In this document: in pieces, positions 34,092 to 43,470 of the stretch
How positions within the stretch are numbered: the first letter of the stretch is position 1
Layout of the letters: each line of letters opens with the position of its first letter
NCBI GenBank assembly: GCA_035328405.1
Contig: DAOLIT010000011.1
Location: forward strand, 28,540-92,539
Length of the DNA: 64,000 nt
Reading direction: 5' to 3'
Source: JAEUKA01 sp035328405
Lineage (GTDB): Bacteria > Myxococcota_A > Polyangia > Palsa-1104 > JAEUJZ01
The notes under the pieces: model-generated
Told to the model about the DNA's origin: nothing
The model's input: the letters and a program-made list of their open reading frames with translations, nothing else
The model's database searches: none
Program-made: the position numbers and the translations under genes

Positions 34092-35424
34092 TTTTTTCCA
34101 AAGTGTCACATTCTTTGGGGTCTGCGCCGTTTGCAATTCTGCTCCTTTGCAGGCGCAAGAAACAGACCTTGCAGCACGGATTCGCAAACTCGAACAAAGG
34201 CTTGCCACATGGGAAACCCAACGAGCCGAAACATCTTCCGCGTGGCTAAAAAGGGGCCCTTTTGAACTGCACATGGGAGGTTTTGTCCAGGCCGACGCCG
34301 TTGCCTATCGTCAGGATTCCGAGGATCAGCTCGACGGTTCGACCGGACAACCTCTGAATGAAACGCGCTTTGTGATTCGCCGCGCGCGTTTGCGTGCAGA
34401 GGCCGTGTCTCGTTATCTGGGGGCCGCACTTGAAGTCGATGGGAATACCATGCATGGCACCCAGGTTCGTCTGCTCGGCGGTGAAGTGTTTGCGCAATGG
34501 CCGACGAGAACAGGCGACATTCCCTATGCACGAGCCACTTTGGGTCTTTTCAAAATTCCGTTTGGTCATGAGGTGCGTCAATACGATCCAGAACGTCATT
34601 TTTTGGAACGCAGCCAAGTCATTCGTGCTCTGTTTCCAGGGGAATACGATTTGGGAATTGCAGTCCAGGGGGGCTTTCACTTTTTCCGATATGCGCTCTC
34701 TGTCATGAACGGAGAGCCAAGCGGAGAGGAACAGTTTGCCGCACGCGATCCGAATCAAAGCAAGGATTTTCTTGGACGTTTGGGAATCGATCTGACGTTT
34801 GCGCGCCTGTTTCGATTTCGCGCCGGCTTTTCAGGCTTGTACGGACAGGGTTTCAGTCCGGGGCAATCGGCGGGAAAGGATGTGTTGTCCTGGCGCGATG
34901 ACAATGACGATGGACAAGTCCAGCTCAGCGAAATCCTCGTCGTGCGCGGACAGGCAGCAGTTCCTTCACAGAACTTCATGAGAGACGCGATAGGGGTCGA
35001 TGCAGAGATCGCGGTTTGGGTTCCTACACTTGGTACATTGGAGTTTTCAGGGGAACTCCTGGTTGCTCGCAATTTGGATCGCGGTATCTATCCCGCAGAT
35101 CCCATCGCCACCGGGCGCGATCTTCGGGAGTTTGGATATTACGCACTCGTGACGCAAGAAATTACGCCCTATGTTCGCATGGGAGTCCGATTTGATTTCT
35201 ATGATCCAGACTCCGATAGGCAGCAGCAGCTTGGCGTTTTGCGCCTTCCCATTTCAACAGCGTTCTCGACGCTGACTGCAACTGTTGCAGTTCAACTTCC
35301 ACGATACGGACGAGTCGCGCTGGAATACCAAAACCAACGCAACGCACTGGGCAGAACAGCCGCAGGAATCCCAACCACATTGGGAAAAGACAGCGTTGTC
35401 TTGCGTGCACAGGTGTCGTTTTGA
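34066..35424 (+). CDS. Outer-membrane porin (OprO/OprP-like, phosphate-selective porin family)
   Basis: The product has 452 residues. A signal peptide (about 1-31, ending PLQAQ) precedes a short coiled coil (DLAARIRKLEQRLATWETQR), typical of trimeric porins of this family, and then a 16-strand-type barrel. Family traits include GGFVQADAVAYRQD, RFVIRRARLRAEAVSRYLGA, LGLFKIPFGHEV, ERSQVIRALFPGEYDLGI and a terminal aromatic (AQVSF). The family includes phosphate and polyphosphate channels, but many members have other anionic substrates. ATG 34066 gives the signal peptide; the frame is open to 34006. Stop and next start overlap (TTGA). Confidence 0.88.
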   Translation: MEPSLHCRSFFQSVTFFGVCAVCNSAPLQAQETDLAARIRKLEQRLATWETQRAETSSAWLKRGPFELHMGGFVQADAVAYRQDSEDQLDGSTGQPLNETRFVIRRARLRAEAVSRYLGAALEVDGNTMHGTQVRLLGGEVFAQWPTRTGDIPYARATLGLFKIPFGHEVRQYDPERHFLERSQVIRALFPGEYDLGIAVQGGFHFFRYALSVMNGEPSGEEQFAARDPNQSKDFLGRLGIDLTFARLFRFRAGFSGLYGQGFSPGQSAGKDVLSWRDDNDDGQVQLSEILVVRGQAAVPSQNFMRDAIGVDAEIAVWVPTLGTLEFSGELLVARNLDRGIYPADPIATGRDLREFGYYALVTQEITPYVRMGVRFDFYDPDSDRQQQLGVLRLPISTAFSTLTATVAVQLPRYGRVALEYQNQRNALGRTAAGIPTTLGKDSVVLRAQVSF

Positions 35425-36326
35425 TCCGCCCTTTTCCAACCCTGTTGTCCTGTTTGTTGCTTTCGCTTTCGATCGCAAACGGATGTGATTCCGCTTCTTC
35501 CCGAAGTTCGGTGACTGCACTTTTGCGCGTTGCGGGAGCGCAGCGGGTTGAAGGTCCGCCTCCCCAGGAAACAGAAGCAGGATCAGGCCACGCAGTGCCA
35601 TCCGTGGTCCTCTTGGGTGCGCGCATTTGGCCGGGCACAATCGACAAACCATTGGAAGGAACTTTGCCTGTCGGATCGACCGCTGTCTCCATTTTTCTCG
35701 TCGGAGATATCGCCCATTACGTTCTTCCAGCAGGACCCGCCGATGTGACCGGAAAAGATCTTCCTACGTTCTCTGCACGCCTCTCCTTTTCACCCCTTTT
35801 GCCTCTTGGTCCCATCCGATTGTGGATTTCCGCCGTGGATCAGAAGGGTGTGTATGGCCCACCCAGCGTACAACAGTTGATCAGTGATCCAGAGCCTCTT
35901 CCGCAAGGTGCCCTCGTCTTCCAATTGCGTTGGAAACGAGCTGCCGATCTCGATTTGCATGTGCAACAACCAGATGGTCAAGTGATTTGGTCACGTCGAA
36001 AAAATGCACTCCTCAACCCTGGTTCAGGGTCCCCTTCTCATGGCAGCTCAACCGGATATCTCGATCAGGATTCCAATTCCCTTTGTGTGATTGATGGGCA
36101 ACAGCGTGAACATGTCGTCTATCCGCAACGCCCGTTATCCGGCCTGTATCGCGTGTGGATAGATGCGTTTTCGTTGTGCAAGGAAACAACAGCATTTTGG
36201 GAAATGTCTGTCTTTGTCGATGGAAAACTGATTTCTTCAGTCGGCGGACAGAGTGTCCAATCTGATACGCGCGGCCCTCATGAACCTGGAACGGGCACAC
36301 TTGCACTCGAATGGGAATGGAAGTGA
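35421..36326 (+). CDS. Lipoprotein with a DUF2135/YfaP-like beta domain
   Basis: The product has 301 residues, starting with TTG at 35421 that overlaps the porin stop. The lipoprotein signal ends at SIANGC (Cys 22). The C-terminal region has LRWKRAADLDLHVQQPDGQV followed by IWSRRKNA, the hallmark of DUF2135/YfaP-type Ig-like domains (hxWxxxxDLDLHVxxPxG). Such domains occur in secreted proteins near porins and TonB systems; their role is not established. The middle part (PSVVLLGARIWPGTIDKPLE) is another beta-rich module. It is coupled to both neighbours, with TGATG at the next start. Confidence 0.78.
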   Translation: MIRPFPTLLSCLLLSLSIANGCDSASSRSSVTALLRVAGAQRVEGPPPQETEAGSGHAVPSVVLLGARIWPGTIDKPLEGTLPVGSTAVSIFLVGDIAHYVLPAGPADVTGKDLPTFSARLSFSPLLPLGPIRLWISAVDQKGVYGPPSVQQLISDPEPLPQGALVFQLRWKRAADLDLHVQQPDGQVIWSRRKNALLNPGSGSPSHGSSTGYLDQDSNSLCVIDGQQREHVVYPQRPLSGLYRVWIDAFSLCKETTAFWEMSVFVDGKLISSVGGQSVQSDTRGPHEPGTGTLALEWEWK

Positions 36327-38386
36327 TGTGTGTGGCCAGAATCTGGGTCATTGGTCTGCTTGGATTGTGTTCATCTGCCATCGCATCGCCCGACTCTGGC
36401 TCCCATTCTGTGGTGGTGCAAGGAGACCGGCTTTCCTCTGGTTCCCTTGAAGCGCGAGTCTCTACCCAGGAGGCCAGAACGCTGCCCGGACTTTCGGGAG
36501 ATGCCGTTCGTGCCGTAGAATTCCTGGCGGGTGTCGCGCGCACGCAACTTGGTGCGGGACAATTGATTGTTTGGGGCGCAGCACCGTCAGAAACGCGCAT
36601 TTTGTGGGAAGGAATCGAACTCCCCACTCTGTATCACTTGGGGGGTCTGCGCGCCGTGCTCCCAACCAATATGGTTGAATCAATCACACTGCTTCCCGCA
36701 GGATATGGTGCCGCATATGGGAGGGGGTTGGGAGGAGTCCTTTCCGTAAACTCTGCATCCCTTCCTGACGGTTTTCACGGTGAAGTCCGTGCCGATTTGC
36801 TCGATGCAAGTGCGCAGCTTTCTACATCGATCGGATCGCGCTTTCACGCAATGCTCGCCGGTCGGTTTGGTTATGTGGACAAGCTGCTTCCGCTGCTCAC
36901 GTCCTTGCCCCTTTCTGACTTCTTTCCTTTGCCAAGTTTTTGGGATGCACAGGCGCAAGTGGAAGTGCATCTGCAACGGCGCAACGGACTTCACGAAGGT
37001 CTGGTATTGCGCGTGCTGGGCGTCGGAGATTCCCAAACTCGCATCCAGGCAAATGCAGATGAAGCGAATGCACAAACAGAGTCCATTTCTCGCCAATTTT
37101 TTCGCGTTGCGCTGGAGTATTTCCGCAAAGTTCCCGATCACAAAACCCGCGTAACCCCATGGATAGGAATCGATGAACAGCACGATTCCGCACGATTTGG
37201 GGGAACGGAAGCAAGGCTCTCTCAACGGCACGTTCGGTACGGTCTGCGCGCATCCCATTCCCACAATGTTTGGCCTATGTTGACATGGGACTTGGGTGCG
37301 GATGTTTTGGGAGATCTCGCAGATGTGCAGCGCGATGGAACCCTGACCAGGCCACCCCGCGAAGGGGACAGACGGGTGTTTGGGCAGAATCCTGGTCGCG
37401 AAGTCAGCAGCGACTCCTTTTCCGTTCATCAAACCAATCTGTCGGTGTTTTCCCAGGTCTTGCTGCGCCTGGGGCGGATTCGGCTCACTCCCAGTCTTCG
37501 CGCCGTCGCCCAATTGTCTGACGTAGGCCGCCTTTTGCCCCGAATCGGAGACACCCCTCCGCTTGGTTTTCGTAGACTGGATTTTGCACTGGAACCTCGC
37601 TTGCAACTTCGCATTCAACCCACGTCCAGACTTGCGCTATTTGCTGCCGCAGGTCTGTTTCATCAAACACCGGACCCCGTGGATCTCAGCGCAGTGTTTG
37701 GGAATCCGACGCTGGGGCCAGCCCGCGCAGTGCATGCGGCGGTCAGTGCAGAGGTCCGCATTGCTGAACCCCTTACCGTCGAAATGGGCTCGTTTTTCCG
37801 GGGTCTGTTTGATCTTTGGTCACGCAGTCCACTTCTGACACCCCCACTCGCGCGCTCTATCGATCAAGAGGGCACGGGTCGTGCATACGGAGGCCACATT
37901 GTCGTACGTCTGTTTCCCTTTTACAAACTCAGCGGAACTCTGTCCTACTCCCTAAGTCGTGCAGAACGGCGGGACCACCCCAAACTCCCGCTTCGGCTCG
38001 CCGATTTCGACCAACCGCATGTGTTGCAAGTGGCCGTGCGATACGTGCTGTTCGGGTGGGGAATGGGAGTCCGCCTGCGCTACGCATCCGGGCTTCCCAG
38101 AACCGAGGTCATCGGCGCGTACTACGACGCCCGTGATGATCGATTTGATCCACTTTTTGGGGCTACCAACGCCATTCGCTTGCCGGATTTTTTCCAGCTC
38201 GATGCGCAAATTGATCGCACGTTTGTGTTTGCAAAACGCCTTCGTTTGTCGCTGCAGCTCGAGGTGCAAAATGTTACCGCACGACAGAACGCTGAAGACC
38301 TCGCATACCGATACGACTACAGCCAAAAAGCGTACATCCTTGGGATGCCACTTATGGCCAACGTGGGAGCACGATTTTCATTTTAG
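36326..38386 (+). CDS. TonB-dependent outer-membrane receptor
   Basis: The product has 686 residues with a signal peptide (MCVARIWVIGLLGLCSSAIA). The N-terminal plug domain (about 30-160) includes EARTLPGLSGDAVRAVEFLA, EGIELPTLYHLGGLRAVLPT and YGAAYGRGLGGVLSVNSASL, typical of TonB-dependent receptor plugs. The rest is a 22-strand-type barrel with alternating aromatic strands ending in ...GARFSF, the aromatic C-terminus required for outer-membrane assembly. It imports a scarce ligand across the outer membrane using TonB/ExbBD, none of which is encoded here. ATG 36326 overlaps the previous stop (TGATG); ATG 36311 is possible. The substrate is unknown; the neighbouring binding-protein-like gene and regulator suggest it is shared with them. 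Confidence 0.9.
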   Translation: MCVARIWVIGLLGLCSSAIASPDSGSHSVVVQGDRLSSGSLEARVSTQEARTLPGLSGDAVRAVEFLAGVARTQLGAGQLIVWGAAPSETRILWEGIELPTLYHLGGLRAVLPTNMVESITLLPAGYGAAYGRGLGGVLSVNSASLPDGFHGEVRADLLDASAQLSTSIGSRFHAMLAGRFGYVDKLLPLLTSLPLSDFFPLPSFWDAQAQVEVHLQRRNGLHEGLVLRVLGVGDSQTRIQANADEANAQTESISRQFFRVALEYFRKVPDHKTRVTPWIGIDEQHDSARFGGTEARLSQRHVRYGLRASHSHNVWPMLTWDLGADVLGDLADVQRDGTLTRPPREGDRRVFGQNPGREVSSDSFSVHQTNLSVFSQVLLRLGRIRLTPSLRAVAQLSDVGRLLPRIGDTPPLGFRRLDFALEPRLQLRIQPTSRLALFAAAGLFHQTPDPVDLSAVFGNPTLGPARAVHAAVSAEVRIAEPLTVEMGSFFRGLFDLWSRSPLLTPPLARSIDQEGTGRAYGGHIVVRLFPFYKLSGTLSYSLSRAERRDHPKLPLRLADFDQPHVLQVAVRYVLFGWGMGVRLRYASGLPRTEVIGAYYDARDDRFDPLFGATNAIRLPDFFQLDAQIDRTFVFAKRLRLSLQLEVQNVTARQNAEDLAYRYDYSQKAYILGMPLMANVGARFSF

Positions 38387-38403
38387 GAGTGGAGCACACC
38401 AAT

Positions 38404-39366
38404 ATGAAGTATGTAATAGGTTTCATATCGTTCCTGAGTGCTTGCCTACCAGATTTGGGAGCACCACAATCCCTGATTTTGGGACCACGGATTCTGTCTG
38501 TTCGCAGCGAGCCGCCCGAAGTGTTTCCAGATGAAAAAGTGCAGCTCTCTGTGGTTGCAGTCGAGGCTTCGGGGGAGCTGCTCTCTGCCTCTGCTCCCGT
38601 CGAATGGGCCTTTTGCACCAGCCCCAAACGCCCCGTTGAAAACAACGTGGTCGATGCGGGATGTTTGGGGAACGAAGTCCGCCTTCTCCCGGCGAACGTA
38701 CAGACCGTTTCCACGCAAGTTCCAAGCGATGCGTGTGCCTTGTTTGGTCCGCAGAGTCCACCTTCTACAGGTGAATCGGGTACTCCCCGCCCACGAGACC
38801 CCGATGAAACCGGAGGCTACTACCAACCGGTGCGCGTGAGCGTCCTGGGACTGCGGGCAATTGGCTTGATTCGGATTCGGTGTGGTTTGGCATCCGCGAC
38901 CCCTGAAGTAGCCGCACGATTCCGAGCCGAGTATCAACCAAACCGAAATCCAGATACCGCACTCCTGCACATTCACCACAATGGGCAGACGATCTCGTCG
39001 AAGAACCTTCCAGCAGGACAACCCCTTTTGTTGCGACTTGTGTTTCCCAATTCGATTCAGGAGACCTATCTCCGTTTTGATCCGGCCAGCCAGTCGCTCG
39101 CACAAACCCCTGAAACTCTGCGAACCTCGTGGTTGTCCGCGCAAGGGAGTTTTCAAAGTGGACAAACCTGGGCCACCCCTTTCGACGAAAACAATCATGT
39201 AGCCGAAACGCTTTGGACTGCCCCTGAAGTTCCCGGAAGCGTGCTGCTCCACACCGTCCTTCGCGACAGCCGTGGCGGCGTTCTCTCCCAAACTCACCCA
39301 GTTGAAATCAAAATCAGGCAAAGCGCGCAGAACGCTCATGTGGGGGGTCAAAAATGGGATGACTGA
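38404..39366 (+). CDS. Lipoprotein of unknown function, last gene of the receptor operon
   Basis: The product has 320 residues with a lipoprotein signal (MKYVIGFISFLSAC, Cys 14). The mature part begins with an Ig-like strand pattern (GPRILSVRSEPPEVFPDEKV, QLSVVAVEASGELLSA), a common start for receptor-associated surface lipoproteins. It holds several Cys (CTSPKR, CLGNEV, CALFG, CGLAS). GGAG nine bases upstream favours ATG 38404; a GTG at 38389 also has AGGAG. It follows the receptor gene by 17 bases. By analogy with SusD/receptor-lipoprotein pairs it may cap the receptor, but there is no SusD similarity. Function unknown. Confidence 0.72.
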   Translation: MKYVIGFISFLSACLPDLGAPQSLILGPRILSVRSEPPEVFPDEKVQLSVVAVEASGELLSASAPVEWAFCTSPKRPVENNVVDAGCLGNEVRLLPANVQTVSTQVPSDACALFGPQSPPSTGESGTPRPRDPDETGGYYQPVRVSVLGLRAIGLIRIRCGLASATPEVAARFRAEYQPNRNPDTALLHIHHNGQTISSKNLPAGQPLLLRLVFPNSIQETYLRFDPASQSLAQTPETLRTSWLSAQGSFQSGQTWATPFDENNHVAETLWTAPEVPGSVLLHTVLRDSRGGVLSQTHPVEIKIRQSAQNAHVGGQKWDD

Positions 39367-39372
39367 CGTGCT

Positions 39373-40893
39373 CTATTTTGCTCGTAATTTGAATCGCTGA
39401 ATTTTTCCCGTCGCTGTTTTGGGCAACTCTGCGACGAATTCGATCCATCGGGGGTACTTGTAGGGGGCAAGCTGTTCCTTGACGTGGTGTGCAAGTTCCG
39501 CAGCGAGTCCCCTTGTTGTTGAGAAACCCGTGCGCAACACGACAAACGCTTTCGGCTTGACCAGTTCCGCATCATCCCGGTGCCCGACCACCGCTGCTTC
39601 GAGCACAGCCGGATGCGTCAGCAGGGCCGCTTCCACTTCAAATGGAGACACATAGATTCCAGACACCTTCAACATGTCATCCGAACGACCGGCATAGGTG
39701 TAGATCCCTTCCGGTGAAAAGGAGTACTTGTCCCCGGTCTTCACCCATTCCCCCAAAAACGTCTTCTGGGACATCTCCCGCTTTCGAGCATAGTGCAGCG
39801 CGCTCGACGGACCTGATACATACAGATCCCCGATTTCGTTCGCCTGAACGTCCTTGCCCTGTTCATCCAGAATTTTCACACGATAGCCCGGAACAGGACG
39901 CCCAGAAGCGCCATAACATACATCACCCGGAAGATTTGATACAAAGATGTGAAGCATCTCTGTAGACCCAATTCCGTCCAGAATTTCGACCCCCGTTCGC
40001 TCTGTCCATCTTCTCCCAAGCTCCGCAGGGAGTGCCTCTCCAGCAGATGTACAGATTCGCAAAGCCAATTCTGTCGTTGTTGGAAAATCCGCATGCGCAA
40101 GGAGTGCGGCGTACAACGTCGGCACACCATAAAAAATCGTAGGCTTGTGTTTTGTCAGCCGTTCAAACACAGCTTTTGGAGTCGGTCGTTCAGCCATAAG
40201 AACTGCTGTTGCACCGACGAAAAGAGGAAACGTCAGCGCATTGCCAAGACCGTAAGCAAAAAACAATTTCGCAGCCGAAAACACCACATCTGTTTCTCGG
40301 ATTCCCAACACTTTTTGCGCGTACTGCTCAGCGGTTGCTGCAAGACTCCCATGCGCGTGAACAACTCCTTTTGGAAGTCCCGTAGAGCCAGAGGAATAGA
40401 GCCAAAATGCAGGATCATCTGCAATCGTTTGGGCCACAGGAAAGTCTGGATGTCCCGTTCTCAGCAACGCCGAAAAGGAGTCTCCTGAAACAACGACATG
40501 CCGCAAAAAAGGTTGGGAGGAAAGCAGCGGTTGAAACATCGGCAAAAGGGCTTCAGAAACAACCAACGCTTTTGCACGGCAATCGGACAGCATAAACGCA
40601 TAGTCGCGCGGCGTAAGGAGTGTGTTGCCAGCGACGGGAACAAATCCAACGAAAAGACACCCCAGGAACGCGACCGGCCAGTCTACGGAGTCGTGCATGA
40701 CGATCATCACGCGGTCTTCCGGCTGCAATCCCAAACCCAACAGAGCACTCCCAAAACGGCGCATCCTTTCGGCCAATTCTTGGTAGCTGAGTTCCCCATG
40801 ATCGTCTATGTAGGCCGCTTTCTTCGCTCGAGCAGGGAGATTCCGCAGGACCAAATCCTCTGCCGCATTGTAGGGGTGCTGTTCGTTGTTCAT
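39373..40893 (-). CDS. Benzoate-CoA-ligase-family acyl-CoA synthetase
   Basis: The product has 506 residues of the AMP-forming ligase superfamily. It has the P-loop-like A3 motif YSSGSTGLPKGVVH, A5 GIGSTEMLHIF, A8 YAGRSDDMLKVSGIYVSPFE and the catalytic A10 Lys in PKTATGKIQRF. The segments SAAKLFFAYGLGNALTFPLF and GSTEMLHIFVSN are specific to the benzoate-CoA ligase (BclA/4-hydroxybenzoate) group. It forms acyl-CoA from an aromatic acid, ATP and CoA. No other aromatic-degradation gene is nearby, so the physiological acid is open. It converges on the receptor operon seven bases away, and the Cys-rich lipoprotein gene lies 39 bases upstream of its start. Confidence 0.9.
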   Translation of the reverse strand: MNNEQHPYNAAEDLVLRNLPARAKKAAYIDDHGELSYQELAERMRRFGSALLGLGLQPEDRVMIVMHDSVDWPVAFLGCLFVGFVPVAGNTLLTPRDYAFMLSDCRAKALVVSEALLPMFQPLLSSQPFLRHVVVSGDSFSALLRTGHPDFPVAQTIADDPAFWLYSSGSTGLPKGVVHAHGSLAATAEQYAQKVLGIRETDVVFSAAKLFFAYGLGNALTFPLFVGATAVLMAERPTPKAVFERLTKHKPTIFYGVPTLYAALLAHADFPTTTELALRICTSAGEALPAELGRRWTERTGVEILDGIGSTEMLHIFVSNLPGDVCYGASGRPVPGYRVKILDEQGKDVQANEIGDLYVSGPSSALHYARKREMSQKTFLGEWVKTGDKYSFSPEGIYTYAGRSDDMLKVSGIYVSPFEVEAALLTHPAVLEAAVVGHRDDAELVKPKAFVVLRTGFSTTRGLAAELAHHVKEQLAPYKYPRWIEFVAELPKTATGKIQRFKLRAK

Positions 40894-40932
40894 GTTGCTT
40901 TCTTTCCGACGGAAACAGAAACACTCGATCGA

Positions 40933-41355
40933 CTATTTCATGTCTGGGGATGACGGGTTTCGGTAGACGCAACCCCCATATCCATCCGTTGCTGGAATGG
41001 TTCCCCCTTCACAGGTCTGTTCAACCCAGCCTCCGGTTCTGATGACAGCACAGGGGCCATAACACGCCACGACGCAGGTCCCGTTGTCGCAGTACACCTT
41101 GGAAGCGCCACCAACGGCGATTTCGCACCTTTTGCCGCGACAAGTCACATAGCAACCGGCACCGCAGGAACCACGGCAAGTGGACCCGATTTCGCACATA
41201 AAACGGCAGTTGTTGACCTTCTGGTTGCATACCTCGAGGCCAAAATCACATTCCCCATCGTACGTGCAGACGCAGTAATTCGTTCGGCAGTGTTCGACAC
41301 AGCCGGTTAGAGAGGACGCAAGGACAGCGACGGAACAAAGCAACAACCAACGCAT
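40933..41355 (-). CDS. Cysteine-rich lipoprotein
   Basis: The product has 140 residues with a lipoprotein signal (MRWLLLCSVAVLASSLTGC, Cys 19). The mature part has 19 Cys in about 122 residues, arranged irregularly (CRTNYCVC, CEIGSTCRGSCGAGCYVTC, CDNGTCVVACYGPC), with Gly-rich turns. This resembles the Cys-knot-like repeats of many myxobacterial surface lipoproteins. A disulfide-stabilised or metal-binding surface protein is likely; no specific family is recognised. It is on the same strand as, and 89 bases downstream of, htpG; two 13-base direct repeats lie between. Confidence 0.78.
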   Translation of the reverse strand: MRWLLLCSVAVLASSLTGCVEHCRTNYCVCTYDGECDFGLEVCNQKVNNCRFMCEIGSTCRGSCGAGCYVTCRGKRCEIAVGGASKVYCDNGTCVVACYGPCAVIRTGGWVEQTCEGGTIPATDGYGGCVYRNPSSPDMK

Positions 41356-41413
41356 GTCAGATTTCTCCTTCCTGTTTTGCTCACGTCACTTGTGCAGTGT
41401 CCCAAGCGTTCCG

Positions 41414-41448
41414 AATCGACTCCTATGGGATTCCCAATCGATTCCTAT
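41414..41448. repeat. Two near-identical 13-base direct repeats in the htpG/Cys-rich-lipoprotein gap
   Basis: AATCGACTCCTAT (41414-41426) and AATCGATTCCTAT (41436-41448) differ at one base and are 22 bases apart, about two helical turns. The second copy runs into the htpG stop. They lie 59-93 bases upstream of the Cys-rich lipoprotein start and could be paired activator sites for it. Confidence 0.45.
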
Positions 41449-43415
41449 TGCGTTTTGGCAGTGGCGTTCGCTGCTAGATGGGAAAGGTCACGTGACAAGA
41501 CCTGATGCAGTGATGACAAAAGGGTTGCGGGATTTGGAACGGTTCCCTGAGCCAGATACGCCAAATCCAGCAGCAAGTCGCTGTACCTCGAAAGCTCGTT
41601 GCTGCCCGGTCGCGTAAAGAGAAGTTGCGCCAGATTTTCCACGAGCGGGTGTTTGGGATTCAGTTCCAGAATCGGCTTTTGTGCCTCCACTTTTCGCCCA
41701 GCCCGCTTGAGCAATTCTTCCAAATGGGGCCCCATGTCTCCCTCATCAGAGACCAACACCGAGGCACTTTCTGTCAGGCGAGAGGAAAAGCGCACTTCTT
41801 TGATGCGTTCCTGAAAACGAACACGCAAATGGGCCAGAAGCGCCTGCAACTGTGTCTCCTGTTCTGGCGTGTTGTCTTTGCTTTCCTTGTCCGTGTCTTC
41901 TTCCCCGGCGAGTTTCGGGGGAGTGAAATCCCCTTTGTGGATGGCCCTCAGCTTCTTCCCACCAAACTCTGTGAGTGATTGCACGACCCATTCATCGATG
42001 GGATCAGTCAGAAGCAACACATCCAGGTTTCGTTTTCGCAGAGCCTCTATGTGAGGACTCCTTTCCACCACCATTCGAGAGGGACCTGTGATGAAGTACA
42101 CCTCGTCTTGGCCTGCGGGCATCTTCTCGACATACTCCGCAAAGTTTGTAAACTGACCTAGCGGAGTGTTCATGGAGGACCACAAACAGACCTCTGCAAT
42201 TTTTTCTCGGTTTGCAAAGTCGAGGAAAATTCCCTCTTTGAGGATTCCACCAAACTCCTCGAAAAAGGCTCGGTATTCCTCGCCTTTTTGCTCTCGCAAT
42301 CGCCGAAGCTCTTCGAGCACTTTTTTGACAATCTGTTTTTGGATCGTCGTGATGATCTGATTTTTTTGCAGAATTTCACGCGAGACATTCAGCGGTAGAT
42401 CGTCGCTGTCCACCACACCACGCAAAAAGCGCAACCATGGCGGAAGAAGTTCCTCTGCGTGATCCAGAATGAACACCCGGCGCACAAAAAGCTGCATTCC
42501 TCGCCGTCTGTTTTGATCCATCATCATGTCAAACGGAGGCTTTTTCGGGATGAAGACAATCGCCTGGAATTGGTAGGGAGTGTCTATCACAATGTGAAGT
42601 TTCCCAAGCGGCTTGTCGTCAGCAGAGAAACCCCCACAGAGTTCCCTATAAAACTCGTCGTACTCTTCCTCTTTCACCTCCGATGGGCGCTTGGACCACA
42701 ACGCAGTTGCGCGGTTGAGCTGTTTCCCATCCAGGCGAATGGGCCACTTCACATAGTTGGAGTATTGCTTGACGATCTGCTCCACCTGCCACGTTTCCAG
42801 GTACTCGCTCGCGTCGTCGTTTAGGAACAGTTTGACCGTTGTGCCCACCGACGGACGATGGCCCGCTTCCAGTGAATAGGTTCCACTGCCATCACATGAA
42901 AAAAGAACGGGCTCTGCACCGGGCTCCGCAGAACGTGTGTCCACCTCTACTTTGTGCGCAACCATCAAGACAGAGTAGAAGCCGACACCAAACTGACCGA
43001 TCACATCTAGCGATTGTTGGGAGTCCCCCTTTTCGCTCTGTTCCTTGACCTTTTTGAGCAAAGTTGCCGTCCCAGACCTCGCAATGGTGCCCAAATGGTC
43101 GATCACCTGAGAACGGGTCATGCCGATTCCCGTGTCGGAAACGGTCAGCGTTTTTTCGTCCTTGTTCAGCGTGATCGCAATCGCCGCTTCCTGTTCCTGG
43201 GCAGCCGACGAAAGTTCTGGTCGAGTCAGCGCCAAGAAACGCAACGTGTCGAGCGCATCCGAAGCGTTTGAAACAAGCTCACGCAAAAAAATCTCTTTTT
43301 TGCTGTAGAGCGAGTGGATGACAAGGTGCAGAAGCTGCTGCACTTCCGTCGAAAAAGTGCGCGTTTCTGCATGCGAAGGAGTGTCTTGTTGGGTCGTTGT
43401 TTTCTCGTTGTCCAT
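41445..43415 (-). CDS. htpG: Chaperone HtpG (Hsp90)
   Basis: The product has 656 residues. The GHKL ATPase domain carries Hsp90 motifs: YSKKEIFLRELVSNASDALD, SDTGIGMTRSQVIDHLGTIA and QFGVGFYSVLMVAHKVEV. The middle domain has RRVFILDHAEELLPPWLRFL and RGVVDSDDLPLNVSREILQ (client and ATP-Lys/Arg region). The C-terminal dimerisation domain is present, although a charged insert (EEDTDKESKDNTPEQETQLQ) precedes it. It is an ATP-dependent cytosolic chaperone. No CIRCE or sigma-32-like element is evident upstream. Confidence 0.97.
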   Translation of the reverse strand: MDNEKTTTQQDTPSHAETRTFSTEVQQLLHLVIHSLYSKKEIFLRELVSNASDALDTLRFLALTRPELSSAAQEQEAAIAITLNKDEKTLTVSDTGIGMTRSQVIDHLGTIARSGTATLLKKVKEQSEKGDSQQSLDVIGQFGVGFYSVLMVAHKVEVDTRSAEPGAEPVLFSCDGSGTYSLEAGHRPSVGTTVKLFLNDDASEYLETWQVEQIVKQYSNYVKWPIRLDGKQLNRATALWSKRPSEVKEEEYDEFYRELCGGFSADDKPLGKLHIVIDTPYQFQAIVFIPKKPPFDMMMDQNRRRGMQLFVRRVFILDHAEELLPPWLRFLRGVVDSDDLPLNVSREILQKNQIITTIQKQIVKKVLEELRRLREQKGEEYRAFFEEFGGILKEGIFLDFANREKIAEVCLWSSMNTPLGQFTNFAEYVEKMPAGQDEVYFITGPSRMVVERSPHIEALRKRNLDVLLLTDPIDEWVVQSLTEFGGKKLRAIHKGDFTPPKLAGEEDTDKESKDNTPEQETQLQALLAHLRVRFQERIKEVRFSSRLTESASVLVSDEGDMGPHLEELLKRAGRKVEAQKPILELNPKHPLVENLAQLLFTRPGSNELSRYSDLLLDLAYLAQGTVPNPATLLSSLHQVLSRDLSHLAANATAKTQ

Positions 43416-43470
43416 GCCGAATGGCTAAACCATCCTTCGCGCGTCTGGCAAGAGGGTTTTTATGAGTTTT

